A stretch of DNA of 64,000 nucleotides from Comamonas phosphati (GCF_014637085.1 NZ_BMEU01000010.1:62001-126000); one strand, 5' to 3'. Positions 16,754 to 27,873 are shown, counted from the stretch's first letter. The notes: a model not told the origin generated them from the sequence alone. Made by a program: numbers and translations.

Positions 16754-18511
16754 ATGCCCCTGCCTCCCGCCCCCGGCCGCCGTGCCGCCAAGCTCCCCGC
16801 AGAAGCCTTTCTCACCACCCGTGCTGCGGAAACCGACAACGCATTGGGAACCACAGTCATCAGCGACAGCCTTCCTGCCGCCGCCAACGGCGCAGCAGCC
16901 AGGCCGCGCGGCGGCCGCCGCGCCACGACTGCCAGCACCGCCAGCGCCGCACCCGCCAACGCCGCTGCCACCGCCAGGAAACCACGCGGCGCCAAGACCG
17001 CCGATAGATCCGCCAAGGCTCCGGCCGTGATTCCGACCGCGCCTTCGGCACCGGTCGCACCCGCCAGGCCGGCAGCGGCTCCGGTTTCGGGACGCAAGGC
17101 CCGCCACGGCCACCCCGCGCCCAAGACGCTGTTCGTGCTGGACACCAATGTGCTGCTGCACGACCCCAGCAGCCTGTTCCGCTTCGAGGAGCACGACATC
17201 TTCCTGCCCATGGTGGTGCTGGAGGAGCTGGACAACCACAAGAAGGGCATGACCGAAGTGGCGCGCAACGGCCGCCAGGTCAGCCGCACGCTCGACTCCC
17301 TCGTGGCCTCCCAGCCCTCCGACGGCCTGGACAAGGGCCTGCCGCTGAATGCCACGGGCCAGAAAAGTGCCACCGGCACGCTGTACTTCCAGACCCATCC
17401 GCTGGATGCCGCCCTGCCCGAGAGCCTGCCGCAAGGCAAGGCCGACAACCAGATCCTGGGCGTGGTGGCCGCGCTGCGCAGCGAATACAGCGACCGCGAG
17501 GTGGTGCTGGTGTCCAAGGACATCAACATGCGCGTCAAGGCGCGCGCCCTGGGCCTAGCCGCCGAGGACTACCAGAACGACAAGGTGCTGGACGACGGCG
17601 ACCTGCTGTATGCGGGCGCCCTGGCCCTGCCGCAAGACTTCTGGGCCAAGGCCGGCAAGAACGTGGAAAGCTGGCAGGAAGGCGCCATCACCTACTATCG
17701 CGTCAGCGGCACCATCGTGGACCAGCTGATGATCAACCAGTTCGTCTACTACGAAGGCCCCGGCGAGCCCAGCCTGTACATGCGCGTGACCGAGATCCGC
17801 GACAAGACGGCCGTGCTCAAGACGCTGCGCGACTTCGGCAATCCCAAGAACTCCGTGTGGGGCGTTGCCACGCGCAACCGCGAGCAGAACTTCGCCATGA
17901 ACCTGCTCATGAACCCCGATGTGGACTTCGTCACGCTGACCGGCACGGCCGGCACCGGCAAGACCCTGCTCGCCCTGGCCGCCGGCCTGGCCCAGGTGCT
18001 GGACGAGCGCCGCTACACCGAGATCATCATGACCCGCGCCACGGTGAGCGTGGGCGAGGACATCGGCTTCCTGCCCGGCACCGAGGAAGAGAAGATGGGG
18101 CCCTGGATGGGCGCGCTGGACGACAACCTGGAATTCCTGGCCAAGGGCGACGGCGGCAACGCCGGCGAATGGGGCCGCGCCGCGACCAACGAGCTGATCC
18201 GCAGCCGCATCAAGATCAAGAGCATGAACTTCATGCGCGGCCGCACCTTCCTGAACAAGTACGTCATCATCGACGAGGCCCAGAACCTGACGCCCAAGCA
18301 GATGAAGACGCTGATCACGCGCGCCGGCCCCGGCACCAAGATCATCTGCATGGGCAATCTGGCGCAGATCGACACCCCCTACCTGACCGAAGGCAGTTCG
18401 GGTCTGACCTATGTGGTGGACCGCTTCAAGGGCTGGCCCCACAGCGGCCACATCACGCTGGCGCGCGGCGAGCGCTCGCGCCTGGCCGACTTTGCCAGCG
18501 AGGTGCTCTAA
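16754..18511 (+). CDS. PIN-domain plus PhoH-domain ATPase
   Basis: A 585-residue fusion of a PIN ribonuclease domain and a PhoH-type P-loop ATPase/helicase, as in PhoH2 proteins that unwind and cleave RNA. Residues 1-120 are a low-complexity Ala/Pro/Arg tail. The PIN domain starts at TLFVLDTNVLLHDP (D130) and includes VVLEELDNHKKG and LVSKDINMRVKA. The PhoH domain has Walker A GTAGTGKT (about 397-404) and Walker B YVIIDEAQN (about 503-511). ATG at 16754 is used; a TTG eight codons upstream is in frame. The stop is 3 nt before the next gene. Confidence 0.93.
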   Translation: MPLPPAPGRRAAKLPAEAFLTTRAAETDNALGTTVISDSLPAAANGAAARPRGGRRATTASTASAAPANAAATARKPRGAKTADRSAKAPAVIPTAPSAPVAPARPAAAPVSGRKARHGHPAPKTLFVLDTNVLLHDPSSLFRFEEHDIFLPMVVLEELDNHKKGMTEVARNGRQVSRTLDSLVASQPSDGLDKGLPLNATGQKSATGTLYFQTHPLDAALPESLPQGKADNQILGVVAALRSEYSDREVVLVSKDINMRVKARALGLAAEDYQNDKVLDDGDLLYAGALALPQDFWAKAGKNVESWQEGAITYYRVSGTIVDQLMINQFVYYEGPGEPSLYMRVTEIRDKTAVLKTLRDFGNPKNSVWGVATRNREQNFAMNLLMNPDVDFVTLTGTAGTGKTLLALAAGLAQVLDERRYTEIIMTRATVSVGEDIGFLPGTEEEKMGPWMGALDDNLEFLAKGDGGNAGEWGRAATNELIRSRIKIKSMNFMRGRTFLNKYVIIDEAQNLTPKQMKTLITRAGPGTKIICMGNLAQIDTPYLTEGSSGLTYVVDRFKGWPHSGHITLARGERSRLADFASEVL

Positions 18512-18514
18512 GCC

Positions 18515-18928
18515 ATGGCCATCAGCTGGATCAGTGCGCTCAAGATGGTTCCCTGGGGCGATGTGATCAAGGCCACGCCCCAGGTGGTCAAGGCCGCCCA
18601 GGGCATGCGCAAGAAGAAGGATGCCCAGGCGCAGCACCAGACCCAGGCGGATGCCGCGCAGCAGGCGGCCCAGCACTTGTCGCCGGCCAAGTCTTCGGGC
18701 GAGCAGGCCCTGCTGCTGGTCCAGGGCCTGGAAGAGCGCACGACCCAGCTCGAGCAATCCCAGCGCCAGTCGCTGGAGATCATAGAGAAGCTGGCCCAGC
18801 AGAACGCCCAGATCGTGGCCACGGTGGGCGCGCTGCGCACCGGCGCGCAGCGCCTGGCCTGGGCCAGCGGCATTCTGGGCGTCTGCGTGGCCGCTCTGGT
18901 GATCTACGTGCTGCGCCTGACGACCTAG
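18515..18928 (+). CDS. Tail-anchored coiled-coil protein of unknown function, cotranscribed with phoH
   Basis: A 137-residue protein that I do not recognise. The middle (about 30-105) is Gln/Ala/Glu-rich and predicted by eye to be coiled coil; a single hydrophobic segment at about 113-132 (LAWASGILGVCVAALVIYVL) ends the protein, so it is probably C-terminally membrane-anchored. The ATG at 18515 starts 3 nt after the phoH stop, indicating translational coupling. A strong terminator follows 20 bp downstream. Confidence 0.75.
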   Translation: MAISWISALKMVPWGDVIKATPQVVKAAQGMRKKKDAQAQHQTQADAAQQAAQHLSPAKSSGEQALLLVQGLEERTTQLEQSQRQSLEIIEKLAQQNAQIVATVGALRTGAQRLAWASGILGVCVAALVIYVLRLTT

Positions 18929-18948
18929 ACCCGGCCTGCCGACAAAAC

Positions 18949-18983
18949 AAAGCCGCAAGCACCCCACGGGTGCTTGCGGCTTT
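18949..18983. terminator. Bidirectional intrinsic terminator between the phoH unit and dnaB
   Basis: A 16-bp perfect stem AAAGCCGCAAGCACCC (18949-18964) with its complement at 18968-18983 and a 3-nt loop; T-rich tracts follow on both strands. It serves the converging phoH unit (+) and dnaB (-). Confidence 0.85.
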
Positions 18984-19021
18984 CTTCATGTACGGCACTT
19001 ACCTGCCATCGCAAGCTGCCC

Positions 19022-19086
19022 ATCAAACCTGGCACACCCCGAGCCGGGGACGCCGAGCAAGAGCCGCCTCGCGCCGCTCAGGGGGT
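19022..19086 (-). repeat. CCCCCTGAG structured 3' repeat, copy C (after dnaB, internally shortened)
   Basis: On the minus strand it starts two bases after the dnaB TGA with CCCCCTGAGCGGC and then runs directly into GAGGCGGCTCTTGC, GGCGTCCCCGG and GTGTGCCAGGTTTGATGGGC. Compared with other copies the central CCCCC/GGGGG hairpin is missing. Confidence 0.7.
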
Positions 19087-19087
19087 A

Positions 19088-20518
19088 TCAATATTCATCG
19101 CTGCCGTAGCCCTGAGCCAGGTTCTCGAAGCGCGTCTGGTTCTTCTGGAAGAAGAGCTTCACCGTGCCCGTCGGGCCGTTACGCTGCTTGCCGATGATGA
19201 CCTCGGCAATATTGGGCTCCTTGCTCTCCTTGTTGTAGTAGTCGTCGCGGTAGATGAACATGATGATGTCCGCGTCCTGCTCGATGGCGCCCGATTCGCG
19301 CAGGTCGGACATCATGGGGCGCTTGTCGGTACGCTGCTCCACCGAGCGGTTGAGCTGGGACAGCGCGATCACCGGACACTGCAGCTCCTTGGCCAGCATC
19401 TTCAAGCCCCGCGAGATCTCGCCCAGCTCAGTGGCGCGGTTGTCGGCGCTGCTGGAGCCCGAGCCGCTCATCAGCTGCAGGTAGTCGACCACGATGAGGC
19501 CCAGCTTGCCGCACTGGCGCGCCAGGCGCCGTGCATTGGCGCGCAGCTCGGACGGGGTCAGGCCCGGCGTCTCGTCGATGTGCAGCGACACCGTGCGCAG
19601 TCGCTCGATGGCTTCGGTCAGGCGCGGCCATTCGTCGTCGCTGAGCTTGCCGGTGCGCAGATTGCCCTGGTTGACGCGGCCGATGGAGCCCACGATACGC
19701 ACGGCCAGCTGGGCCGCCCCCATTTCCATGGAGAAGATGGCGACCGGCAGGCCTTCGTTGAGCGCCACGTGCTCGGCGATGTTCACGGCAAACGAGGTCT
19801 TGCCCATGGAAGGACGCGCCGCCAGCACCACCATGTCGCCCGCCTGCAGGCCCGAGGTCATGCGATCCAGGTCGACAAAGCCCGTAGGCACGCCGGTCAC
19901 GTCCATGGGGTTGTCGGCCATTTCCTGGACACGGTCGAGCAGGTCCACCACCAGCGAATCCAGCGACTGGAAGCCCTGCTTCATGCGCGAGCCTTCTTCG
20001 CCGATGGCAAAAATTTTCTGCTCGGCCTCGTCCAGAATGCGCTCCACCGTCTTGCCCTGGGGGTTGAAGGCATTGGTGGCGATCTCGTCGCTGGCCGTCA
20101 CCAGCTTGCGCAGCACGGCGCGCTCGCGCACGATTTCCGCATAGCGGCGGATGTTCGTGGCGCTGGGCACGTACTGGGCCAGCTGGTTCAGATACATCAG
20201 GCCGCCGATTTCCTCGGCCTTGCCAATGCCTTGCAGGTGCTCGTAGACCGTGATCACGTCGGCGGGCTTGCTGGCATTGACGAGCCTGCTGATGGCATCG
20301 AAGATCAGCTTGTGCTCATGGCGATAGAAATCGCCCTCGGAGAGCAGATCGCCCACGCGGTCCCAGGCATTGTTGTCCAGCAACAGGCCGCCCAGCACGC
20401 TGGATTCCGACTCCATGGAATGCGGCGGCACGCGCAGCTGCGCCACTTGCTGGTCCGCCGGCGGCACCGGCGCAAAAGCATCTTCATCAAGATCGAGCGG
20501 GGGCATTACAGACGACAT
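19088..20518 (-). CDS. dnaB: Replicative DNA helicase
   Basis: A 476-residue hexameric 5'-3' helicase of the replication fork. The N-terminal primase-interacting domain starts at HSMESESSVLGGLLLDN; the RecA-like core has Walker A ARPSMGKTSFA and the sequence continues with IFSMEMGAAQLAVR, LIVVDYLQLM (Walker B) and IMFIYRDDYYN. ATG at 20518 has the ribosome binding site AAGGAG. Longer upstream in-frame reading lacks conservation. It lies downstream of rplI in the same direction but is separated by an intrinsic terminator. No intein or insertion is visible. Confidence 0.97.
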   Translation of the reverse strand: MSSVMPPLDLDEDAFAPVPPADQQVAQLRVPPHSMESESSVLGGLLLDNNAWDRVGDLLSEGDFYRHEHKLIFDAISRLVNASKPADVITVYEHLQGIGKAEEIGGLMYLNQLAQYVPSATNIRRYAEIVRERAVLRKLVTASDEIATNAFNPQGKTVERILDEAEQKIFAIGEEGSRMKQGFQSLDSLVVDLLDRVQEMADNPMDVTGVPTGFVDLDRMTSGLQAGDMVVLAARPSMGKTSFAVNIAEHVALNEGLPVAIFSMEMGAAQLAVRIVGSIGRVNQGNLRTGKLSDDEWPRLTEAIERLRTVSLHIDETPGLTPSELRANARRLARQCGKLGLIVVDYLQLMSGSGSSSADNRATELGEISRGLKMLAKELQCPVIALSQLNRSVEQRTDKRPMMSDLRESGAIEQDADIIMFIYRDDYYNKESKEPNIAEVIIGKQRNGPTGTVKLFFQKNQTRFENLAQGYGSDEY

Positions 20519-20640
20519 GAAACTCCTTGGGGGCAGCCCTCCATCGTAGCGGGAGGCGCTCGCTGCGTCACTTCCGCGCGCACATACCTGGACGCGGCAA
20601 CAGCCATCGCCTGACTCATCGCCCGACAAGTGCAGGCCGG

Positions 20641-20669
20641 AAAACAGAAAACCGCCCGAAGGCGGTTTT
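20641..20669 (-). terminator. Intrinsic terminator after rplI
   Basis: A 9-bp stem AAAACCGCC (20648-20656) with GGCGGTTTT (20661-20669) around a 4-nt loop that reads TTCG on the minus strand, followed on that strand by CTGTTTT. It ends the rpsF-priB-rpsR-rplI operon. Confidence 0.85.
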
Positions 20670-20694
20670 TTGCCAATTCAGACCGGAATCTGGA

Positions 20695-21147
20695 TCAGGA
20701 GTGGTCGCCGTACACCGAAACGGAGACTTCAGCGGACACATCGGTGTGCAGAGCCACCACCACGGTCGCGTCGCCAACCATCTTGATGGGGCCGTTGGGC
20801 ATGCGGACCTGAGCCTTGTGCACTTCGAAACCGGACTTGGTCAGTTCTTCAGCGATGTCGGCATTGGTGATGGAGCCGAACAGGCGACCATCCACACCAG
20901 CCTTTTGCGTCAGCTTGACGTTCACGCCGTTGAGCTTCTCGCCCAGGGCTTGAGCGGCAGCCAGCTTCTCGGCAGCAGCCTTTTCCAGTTCGACGCGCTT
21001 GGCTTCGAATTCAGCCTTGGCAGCTGCGGTCGCACGACGGGCAGAGCCCGTGGGGATCAGGAAGTTACGGGCATAGCCGTCCTTGACCTTGACGATATCG
21101 CCCAGGTTGCCCAGGTTCACAACCTTGTCGAGCAGAATAACTTGCAT
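20695..21147 (-). CDS. rplI: 50S ribosomal protein L9
   Basis: A 150-residue L9 with the signature [21 protein letters not shown] at the N-terminus (a truncated quotation), the conserved GYARNFLIP segment, a long connecting helix rich in Ala/Glu/Lys (about 45-75) and a C-terminal rRNA-binding domain. It binds 23S rRNA near the L1 stalk. Last gene of the rpsF-priB-rpsR-rplI operon, 12 bp after rpsR, followed by an intrinsic terminator. Confidence 0.98.
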   Translation of the reverse strand: MQVILLDKVVNLGNLGDIVKVKDGYARNFLIPTGSARRATAAAKAEFEAKRVELEKAAAEKLAAAQALGEKLNGVNVKLTQKAGVDGRLFGSITNADIAEELTKSGFEVHKAQVRMPNGPIKMVGDATVVVALHTDVSAEVSVSVYGDHS

Positions 21148-21159
21148 GGGTTGTGCTCC

Positions 21160-21441
21160 TTAGATCTTGTGCTGGTCAGTGTAAGGAACCATAGCCAGGA
21201 AGCGGGCGCGCTTGATGGCGGTGTTCAGCTGACGCTGGTAGATGGCGCGCGTGCCGGTCAGGCGTGCGGGCACGATCTTGCCGTTTTCGGCGATGAAGTC
21301 ACGCAGGGTGTCGACATCCTTGTAGTCGATTTCTTCGACGCCGGCGACGGTGAAGCGGCAGAAGCGCTTGCGCTTGAACAGCAGCGACTGGGTGTTGCGC
21401 TTGGGACGCTTGTCCTTGTTGAATTTCTTGAACGTGGCCAT
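21160..21441 (-). CDS. rpsR: 30S ribosomal protein S18
   Basis: A 93-residue S18 with the conserved core [40 protein letters not shown] and the C-terminal [10 protein letters not shown]. It binds S6 in the 30S platform. The 18-20-residue N-terminal extension rich in Lys and Arg is common in Betaproteobacteria. It follows priB with an 18-bp gap. Confidence 0.98.
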   Translation of the reverse strand: MATFKKFNKDKRPKRNTQSLLFKRKRFCRFTVAGVEEIDYKDVDTLRDFIAENGKIVPARLTGTRAIYQRQLNTAIKRARFLAMVPYTDQHKI

Positions 21442-21459
21442 TTCTGGACCTCTTGAAAA

Positions 21460-21750
21460 TTAGTTTTGTTGAATATCCTGAATGTGCAAAACCAGCATCT
21501 TGGTGTTGCGCGGCGTGGCCAGAAAGCCCTGGAATCTCCATTGGCTGCCTGGCGCCTGGCGGGCCAGCTTTTCAGCCAGCGGGCCGAAGGCCACCGCTTT
21601 GACGGATGCCGTGACGCTGCGCTGGCTGCCGGCTTCCGCTTGCTGCGAGCTGTGCTCGATGCGCAGATCCAGGGCCGGCAATCCGGCGGGCGTGTAGCGC
21701 AGAGCGGCAAGCTCGGCGAGGGTGCCCGTCAGTGCAACGCGGTTTTCCAC
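21460..21750 (-). CDS. priB: PriB, primosomal replication protein N
   Basis: A 96-residue single-stranded-DNA-binding OB-fold protein of the replication-restart primosome, working with PriA and DnaT. It begins MENRVALTGTLAEL from a GTG start at 21750 and contains VKAVAFGPLAEKLA and GFLATPRN typical of PriB. Position between rpsF and rpsR is the conserved PriB locus. Confidence 0.94.
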   Translation of the reverse strand: MENRVALTGTLAELAALRYTPAGLPALDLRIEHSSQQAEAGSQRSVTASVKAVAFGPLAEKLARQAPGSQWRFQGFLATPRNTKMLVLHIQDIQQN

Positions 21751-21776
21751 TCCTTCAGAGTCTGGATGCCAGAAGC

Positions 21777-22139
21777 TTAGGCGTGCTCGGCCTGGTTGGC
21801 CTTGCGGGCTTCTTCGCGCTCGACGGTCTTCATCATGGAGGAAGGAGCGGTGTCGGCCTTCTTCTTCTGAACCGTCAGGTGACGCAGCACGGCATCGTTG
21901 AACTTGAAGGCATGTTCCAGCTCAGCCATCACAGCCTGGTCGGCTTCGATGTTCAGGCACAGGTAGTGAGCCTTGGCGAGCTTGTTGATCAGGTAAGCCA
22001 GCTGACGGCGGCCCCAGTCTTCTTCGCGGTGGATCTTGCCGCCACCAGCGGTGATCATGCCCTTGTAGCGCTCCAGCATTGCGGGCACTTGCTCGCTCTG
22101 ATCCGGATGGATCAACAAAATGATTTCGTAATGACGCAT
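21777..22139 (-). CDS. rpsF: 30S ribosomal protein S6
   Basis: A 120-residue S6 beginning [19 protein letters not shown], with [14 protein letters not shown] and the [12 protein letters not shown] strand; the C-terminal tail is Lys/Glu/Ala-rich. ATG at 22139 has the ribosome binding site AAGGAG. First gene of the operon; its leader has a hairpin that may bind the S6:S18 complex for feedback control. Confidence 0.98.
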   Translation of the reverse strand: MRHYEIILLIHPDQSEQVPAMLERYKGMITAGGGKIHREEDWGRRQLAYLINKLAKAHYLCLNIEADQAVMAELEHAFKFNDAVLRHLTVQKKKADTAPSSMMKTVEREEARKANQAEHA

Positions 22140-22160
22140 ATCGGCTCCTTTTGGGAAAAC

Positions 22161-22190
22161 GCCGCCCACTGCGTCGGTAGTGGTGCGGCA
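22161..22190 (-). promoter_or_regulatory. Candidate S6:S18-binding leader hairpin of the rpsF operon
   Basis: On the minus strand the leader forms a 10-bp stem, GCCGC plus CCACT pairing with AGTGG plus GCGGC, with one bulged A and an ACCGACGC loop. It lies 22-51 nt upstream of the rpsF ATG, between the likely transcription start and the ribosome binding site. Known rpsF leaders bind S6:S18 through a CCG-containing bulge or loop; the match here is by structure and the CCGA element, so it is inference. Confidence 0.45.
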
Positions 22191-22204
22191 AGGCAAAACG
22201 TGAG

Positions 22205-22234
22205 ATTCTAGCGCAGCTGCTTTGTGTCTGTACA
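22205..22234 (-). promoter_or_regulatory. Candidate sigma-70 promoter of the rpsF operon
   Basis: On the minus strand TGTACA (22229-22234, 4 of 6 matches to TTGACA), an 18-bp spacer and TAGAAT (22205-22210) form a plausible promoter. Transcription would start near 22198 and include the leader hairpin. Confidence 0.4.
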
Positions 22235-22392
22235 CTTGCGTCCATATAAACCTGCCTCTCTGCCTGGGGAAAGCAGGTTTTTGCATGCGCGCTGCGGACC
22301 ATTGATCGAAGCCTTGGCTTCGCCTCCAAGCCTCTCCAGGCCGTGGATTCGAGTCAAAACAGCCTCTTCTGCCGTTTTACATCCATGCAAGG

Positions 22393-22420
22393 CTTGAAAT
22401 AATCGCGGCCGTGCGCATCT
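22393..22420 (+). promoter_or_regulatory. Sigma-32 heat-shock promoter of grpE-dnaK-dnaJ
   Basis: A perfect CTTGAAA (22393-22399) is followed after 13 bp by GCGCATCT (22413-22420), close to the sigma-32 -10 element CCCCATNT. It ends 39 bp before the grpE ATG. This is the strongest heat-shock promoter match in the window. Confidence 0.75.
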
Positions 22421-22459
22421 ATCCGCAAGATTGTCTTAAGTTCTGAGAAACATTTACCT

Positions 22460-23002
22460 ATGTCCGACAACAATCCCAACCCTTTGCAAGACGCATCCCC
22501 CGAAGAAATCGAAGCCGCCATGGCTGCCAACGCGTCTGACGAGATGGAGCGTCTGAAGGCAGAGCTGGAAGAACTCAAGGCCAAGAGCTCCGAGCTGGCC
22601 GACCAGTATCTGCGCGCCAAGGCAGAAGCCGAGAACGTGCGCCGCCGCGCCGACGAAGACGTGGCCAAGGCCCGCAAGTTCGGCATCGAGAGCTTTGCCG
22701 AGAGCCTGCTGCCCGTGTGCGACAGCCTGGACGCGGCCCTGGCCATCGAGAACGCGACCGCCGAGCAGCTGCGCGAAGGCTCGGGCGCCACGCTGCGCCA
22801 GCTGGCCTCGGCCCTGGAGCGCAACAAGGTAGTCGCCATCAACCCGGCCGCCGGCGAGAAATTCGACCCCCACCAGCACCAGGCCATCAGCATGGTTCCC
22901 GCTCCGCAGGAAGCCGGCACCGTGGTCGCCGTGCTGCAAAAGGGCTACCTGATCGCCGACCGCGTGCTGCGCCCGGCCCTGGTGACGGTCGCCCAAGGCT
23001 GA
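22460..23002 (+). CDS. grpE: GrpE, nucleotide exchange factor of DnaK
   Basis: A 180-residue co-chaperone that releases ADP from DnaK. It has an N-terminal long dimerising helix rich in Glu/Lys/Leu (about 25-75), the [22 protein letters not shown]-type linker (shortened here), and the C-terminal beta domain with [20 protein letters not shown] and [16 protein letters not shown], which contacts DnaK. ATG at 22460 lies just after the sigma-32 promoter. First gene of grpE-dnaK-dnaJ. Confidence 0.97.
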   Translation: MSDNNPNPLQDASPEEIEAAMAANASDEMERLKAELEELKAKSSELADQYLRAKAEAENVRRRADEDVAKARKFGIESFAESLLPVCDSLDAALAIENATAEQLREGSGATLRQLASALERNKVVAINPAAGEKFDPHQHQAISMVPAPQEAGTVVAVLQKGYLIADRVLRPALVTVAQG

Positions 23003-23094
23003 CGCCCCAAGAAATTGCGCCGCGGCTCTTGAACCCGGGCACCGCGGCCACAAACTAAGAACCAATCGAACATTTCACGAATACGGAGAGAAAT

Positions 23095-25038
<1,944 letters not shown>

Positions 25039-25137
25039 GCGCGAGCGGGCCCGGCTTTAAAACCCTGACCGCTTGCCGCCGCGCCGACCTCGTCCGGGGT
25101 CGCGCGGCGTTCCTGTTCTCTCCGACCGGAAACCAAC

Positions 25138-26268
25138 ATGTCCAAACGTGACTATTACGAAGTTCTGGGCGTTGCCAAAAACGCCTCGGACGACGAACTG
25201 AAAAAAGCCTATCGCAAGCTGGCGATGAAATACCACCCCGACCGCAACCAGGGTGACAAGTCCAAGGAAGCCGAAGAAAAATTCAAGGAGGCCAAAGAAG
25301 CCTACGAGATGCTTTCGGACAGCCAAAAGCGCGCAGCCTACGACCAGTACGGCCATGCCGGCGTCGACCCCAACCGCGGCATGGGCGGCATGGGCGAAGG
25401 CTTTGGCGGCTTTGCCGAGGCCTTCGGCGATATTTTTGGCGACATGTTCAGCCAGGGCCGGCGCGGCGGTGGCGGCCGTCAGGTCTACCGCGGCAACGAC
25501 CTGAGCTACGCCATGGAAATCACCCTGGAAGAGGCGGCCAAGGGCAAGGATGCGCAGATCCGCATCCCGAGCTGGGACAACTGCGACACCTGCCACGGCA
25601 GCGGCGCCAAGCCCGGCACCAGCGCCAAGACCTGCTCCACCTGCAACGGCATGGGCAGCGTGCAGATGCGCCAGGGCTTCTTCAGCGTGCAGCAGACCTG
25701 CCCGCACTGCCGCGGCACCGGCAAGATCATTCCCGAGCCCTGCATCTCCTGCGGCGGCCAGGGCAAGGTCAAGCGCCAGAAGACGCTGGAAGTCAAGATT
25801 CCGGCCGGCATCGACGACGGCATGCGCATCCGCTCGGCCGGCAACGGCGAACCCGGCACCAACGGCGGCCCCGCGGGCGACCTGTATATCGAGATCCGCA
25901 TCAGGGACCACGACATCTTCGAGCGCGACGGCGACGACCTGCACTGCAACGTGCCCGTGAGCTTCATCACGGCAGCCCTGGGCGGCGAGATCGAGGTCCC
26001 CACGCTGGCGGGCAAGGCGGCCATCGACATTCCCGAAGGCACGCAGGCCGGCAAGCAGTTCCGCCTGCGCGGCAAGGGCATCAAGGGCATACGCTCCAGC
26101 TATCCCGGCGACCTGTACTGCCACATCGTGGTGGAAACGCCGGTCAAGCTCACCGAGCACCAGCGCAAGCTGCTCAAGGAACTGGACGAATCGCTCAAGA
26201 AGGGCGGCGCCAAGCACTCGCCCAGCGGCGAGGGCTGGACCGATCGCCTCAAGAGCTTCTTCAGCTGA
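25138..26268 (+). CDS. dnaJ: DnaJ, Hsp40 co-chaperone
   Basis: A 376-residue type I DnaJ. Visible in order: J domain with the HPD motif (KYHPDRNQG, about 32-40), a Gly/Phe-rich linker (about 75-115), four zinc-binding CxxCxG repeats ([32 protein letters not shown]; about 143-210) and the C-terminal substrate-binding beta domains. It stimulates DnaK ATPase and delivers substrates. An intrinsic terminator follows the stop. Confidence 0.98.
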   Translation: MSKRDYYEVLGVAKNASDDELKKAYRKLAMKYHPDRNQGDKSKEAEEKFKEAKEAYEMLSDSQKRAAYDQYGHAGVDPNRGMGGMGEGFGGFAEAFGDIFGDMFSQGRRGGGGRQVYRGNDLSYAMEITLEEAAKGKDAQIRIPSWDNCDTCHGSGAKPGTSAKTCSTCNGMGSVQMRQGFFSVQQTCPHCRGTGKIIPEPCISCGGQGKVKRQKTLEVKIPAGIDDGMRIRSAGNGEPGTNGGPAGDLYIEIRIRDHDIFERDGDDLHCNVPVSFITAALGGEIEVPTLAGKAAIDIPEGTQAGKQFRLRGKGIKGIRSSYPGDLYCHIVVETPVKLTEHQRKLLKELDESLKKGGAKHSPSGEGWTDRLKSFFS

Positions 26269-26273
26269 TAAGA

Positions 26274-26300
26274 AACGCAGCCTCGGCTGCGTTTTTTTAT
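26274..26300 (+). terminator. Intrinsic terminator after dnaJ
   Basis: AACGCAG (26274-26280) pairs with CTGCGTT (26287-26293) around a CCTCGG loop, followed by TTTTTT. It overlaps the stop codon of the converging Sel1-repeat gene at 26297. Confidence 0.85.
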
Positions 26301-27577
26301 TGTCGTAGCGCGGCCTGGGCCAAGCCCTCTTCCCTGACGGGCTTCCAGCTCCTGGCCTCGCGCTGGGCACGCAGGCGCTCCGCTGCCGTCAGGGCTTCGC
26401 CAGCCGCCTGGGTGCGCGCTTCCAGCGAAGCATCCTTGTCCTTGGCGACCAGCAGCCAGAAATAGGCCTTCTGCGGATTCTTGCCTACGCCCTGGCCGCC
26501 CGTGTAAAGCGAGGCCAGATTGGACTGGGCCAGCGTATAGCCCTGCTTGGCCGAGCGTTCGAACCACTGCACGGCCTTGGCCGGGTCCGCCGGCACGCCC
26601 TGGCCGTTGGCATACAGAAAGCCCAGCGTGGACTGGGCCGAGGCGAGCCCCTGGTTGGCGGCCTTCTCGAACCACCGGGCCGCGCGCTGCATGTCCTGCT
26701 TGACCACGGCGCCTTCGGCATAGGTCATGCCGGCGTTGTACTGGGCATCCACATGGCCTTGCTCGCCCGCCTGCTCGAACCACTTGAGCGCGGTCTTGGC
26801 GTCTTCCTTCACGCCCCGGCCGCCGGCGTACATCACGCCCAGGCTGTATTGCCCTGCGGCCTCGCCCTTGTCGGCCGAGCGCTGGAACCATTGCACGGCC
26901 TGCGCCTCGTCCTTGGCCACGCCGCGGCCTTCGGCATACATCAGGCCCAGATTGTTCTGGGCGATGCCGTCGCCCTGATCGGCCGCCTTGCGATACCACT
27001 GCGCGGCCTGCCCGTCATCCTGCGCCACGCCGCGCCCGTTGGCATACAGCACGCCCAGGTCCGACTGGGCCGGCGCATAGCCTTGCTCAGCGGAGCTCCG
27101 GTACAGCTGCACCGTCTGGGACAGATCCTGTTTCACGCCGTTGCCGAAGCGGTAGCGCGAACCCAGCAGGTACTGGGCCTTGGCATCGCCGGCCTGGGCC
27201 GATTCGCGCAGCGCCGCCACTTCCTTGGCATCGTCGGCATTACCGGCCGATGCGCCGGGTGCCGGGCTCCAGCGCTCCAGACCCATGGGGGCTGCGGCTG
27301 CCGCGGCACCGGCCGCAGCCCTAGCAGCATGGCCGTGGCGGGAAGACCCCGCGCCTTTTTTGGCCGAGCCGCCTTTCGCCGATTTACCCCCTTTGCCCGC
27401 CTTGGCCGGCGCAGCCTTGGCAGAGGATTTCGATGTATGGGCCGGAGCAGCCTTGCTCTTGACGGGAGCGGCATCCGCCGTGGCGGAACCCAGAGCCAGG
27501 GTCAGGCTCGCGAAGGCCATCAGGCAGGCATGGCTCCAGCGGGACCCCTGGGAAGAAAAACGTGAAGACGAGGACAA
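26297..27577 (-). CDS. Exported Sel1-repeat (tetratricopeptide-like) protein
   Basis: A 426-residue protein with an N-terminal signal peptide (hydrophobic MAFASLTLALGSATADA, likely cleaved after ADA), an Ala/Lys/Ser-rich linker (about 40-105) and seven consecutive 36-residue Sel1 repeats (about 134-385), each ending in a pattern like AVQWFxRSAxQG with the GxGVxxD turn. Sel1 proteins mediate protein-protein interactions, often in envelope or signalling roles; the specific partner is unknown. The start is uncertain: a TTG at 27577 gives a full basic signal-peptide n-region, and an ATG at 27520 would leave a short one. It converges with dnaJ. Confidence 0.85.
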   Translation of the reverse strand: MSSSSRFSSQGSRWSHACLMAFASLTLALGSATADAAPVKSKAAPAHTSKSSAKAAPAKAGKGGKSAKGGSAKKGAGSSRHGHAARAAAGAAAAAAPMGLERWSPAPGASAGNADDAKEVAALRESAQAGDAKAQYLLGSRYRFGNGVKQDLSQTVQLYRSSAEQGYAPAQSDLGVLYANGRGVAQDDGQAAQWYRKAADQGDGIAQNNLGLMYAEGRGVAKDEAQAVQWFQRSADKGEAAGQYSLGVMYAGGRGVKEDAKTALKWFEQAGEQGHVDAQYNAGMTYAEGAVVKQDMQRAARWFEKAANQGLASAQSTLGFLYANGQGVPADPAKAVQWFERSAKQGYTLAQSNLASLYTGGQGVGKNPQKAYFWLLVAKDKDASLEARTQAAGEALTAAERLRAQREARSWKPVREEGLAQAALRQ

Positions 27578-27873
27578 GGCGGTATCGGAAAAATGCCGGA
27601 CGGGAGCCGGCGGTTGGATGGGCGAGGCGGCAGGAACGTGATCAAAGGCCCCTATTTTTGCAGCATGCTCTCACAGCGTCACGCCACTTTACTGTCTGTT
27701 AACAGCTATGGGAAACGTGGCCAGCTCAGGCAATGCATCGCCAACCGACGACAAGACCGTCGCCAAATCATCACCCATCGCCAACAAAGGCATCTCATTC
27801 AAAGATGGATAAGCAGTAATTTATAGGTAAAAATGCAATTAGCTTCTCCAAACGAGAAGACACAACCTCCCCC
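27578..27873. other. Intergenic region between the divergent Sel1-repeat and LysR genes
   Basis: About 296 bp, AT-rich towards the LysR gene (27800-27850, with TTTATAG and GTAAAAAT -10-like words), and a CTTCTC/GAGAAG hairpin at 27842-27859 just before the LysR start that could be an operator. No RNA gene or small ORF is convincing. Confidence 0.4.
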
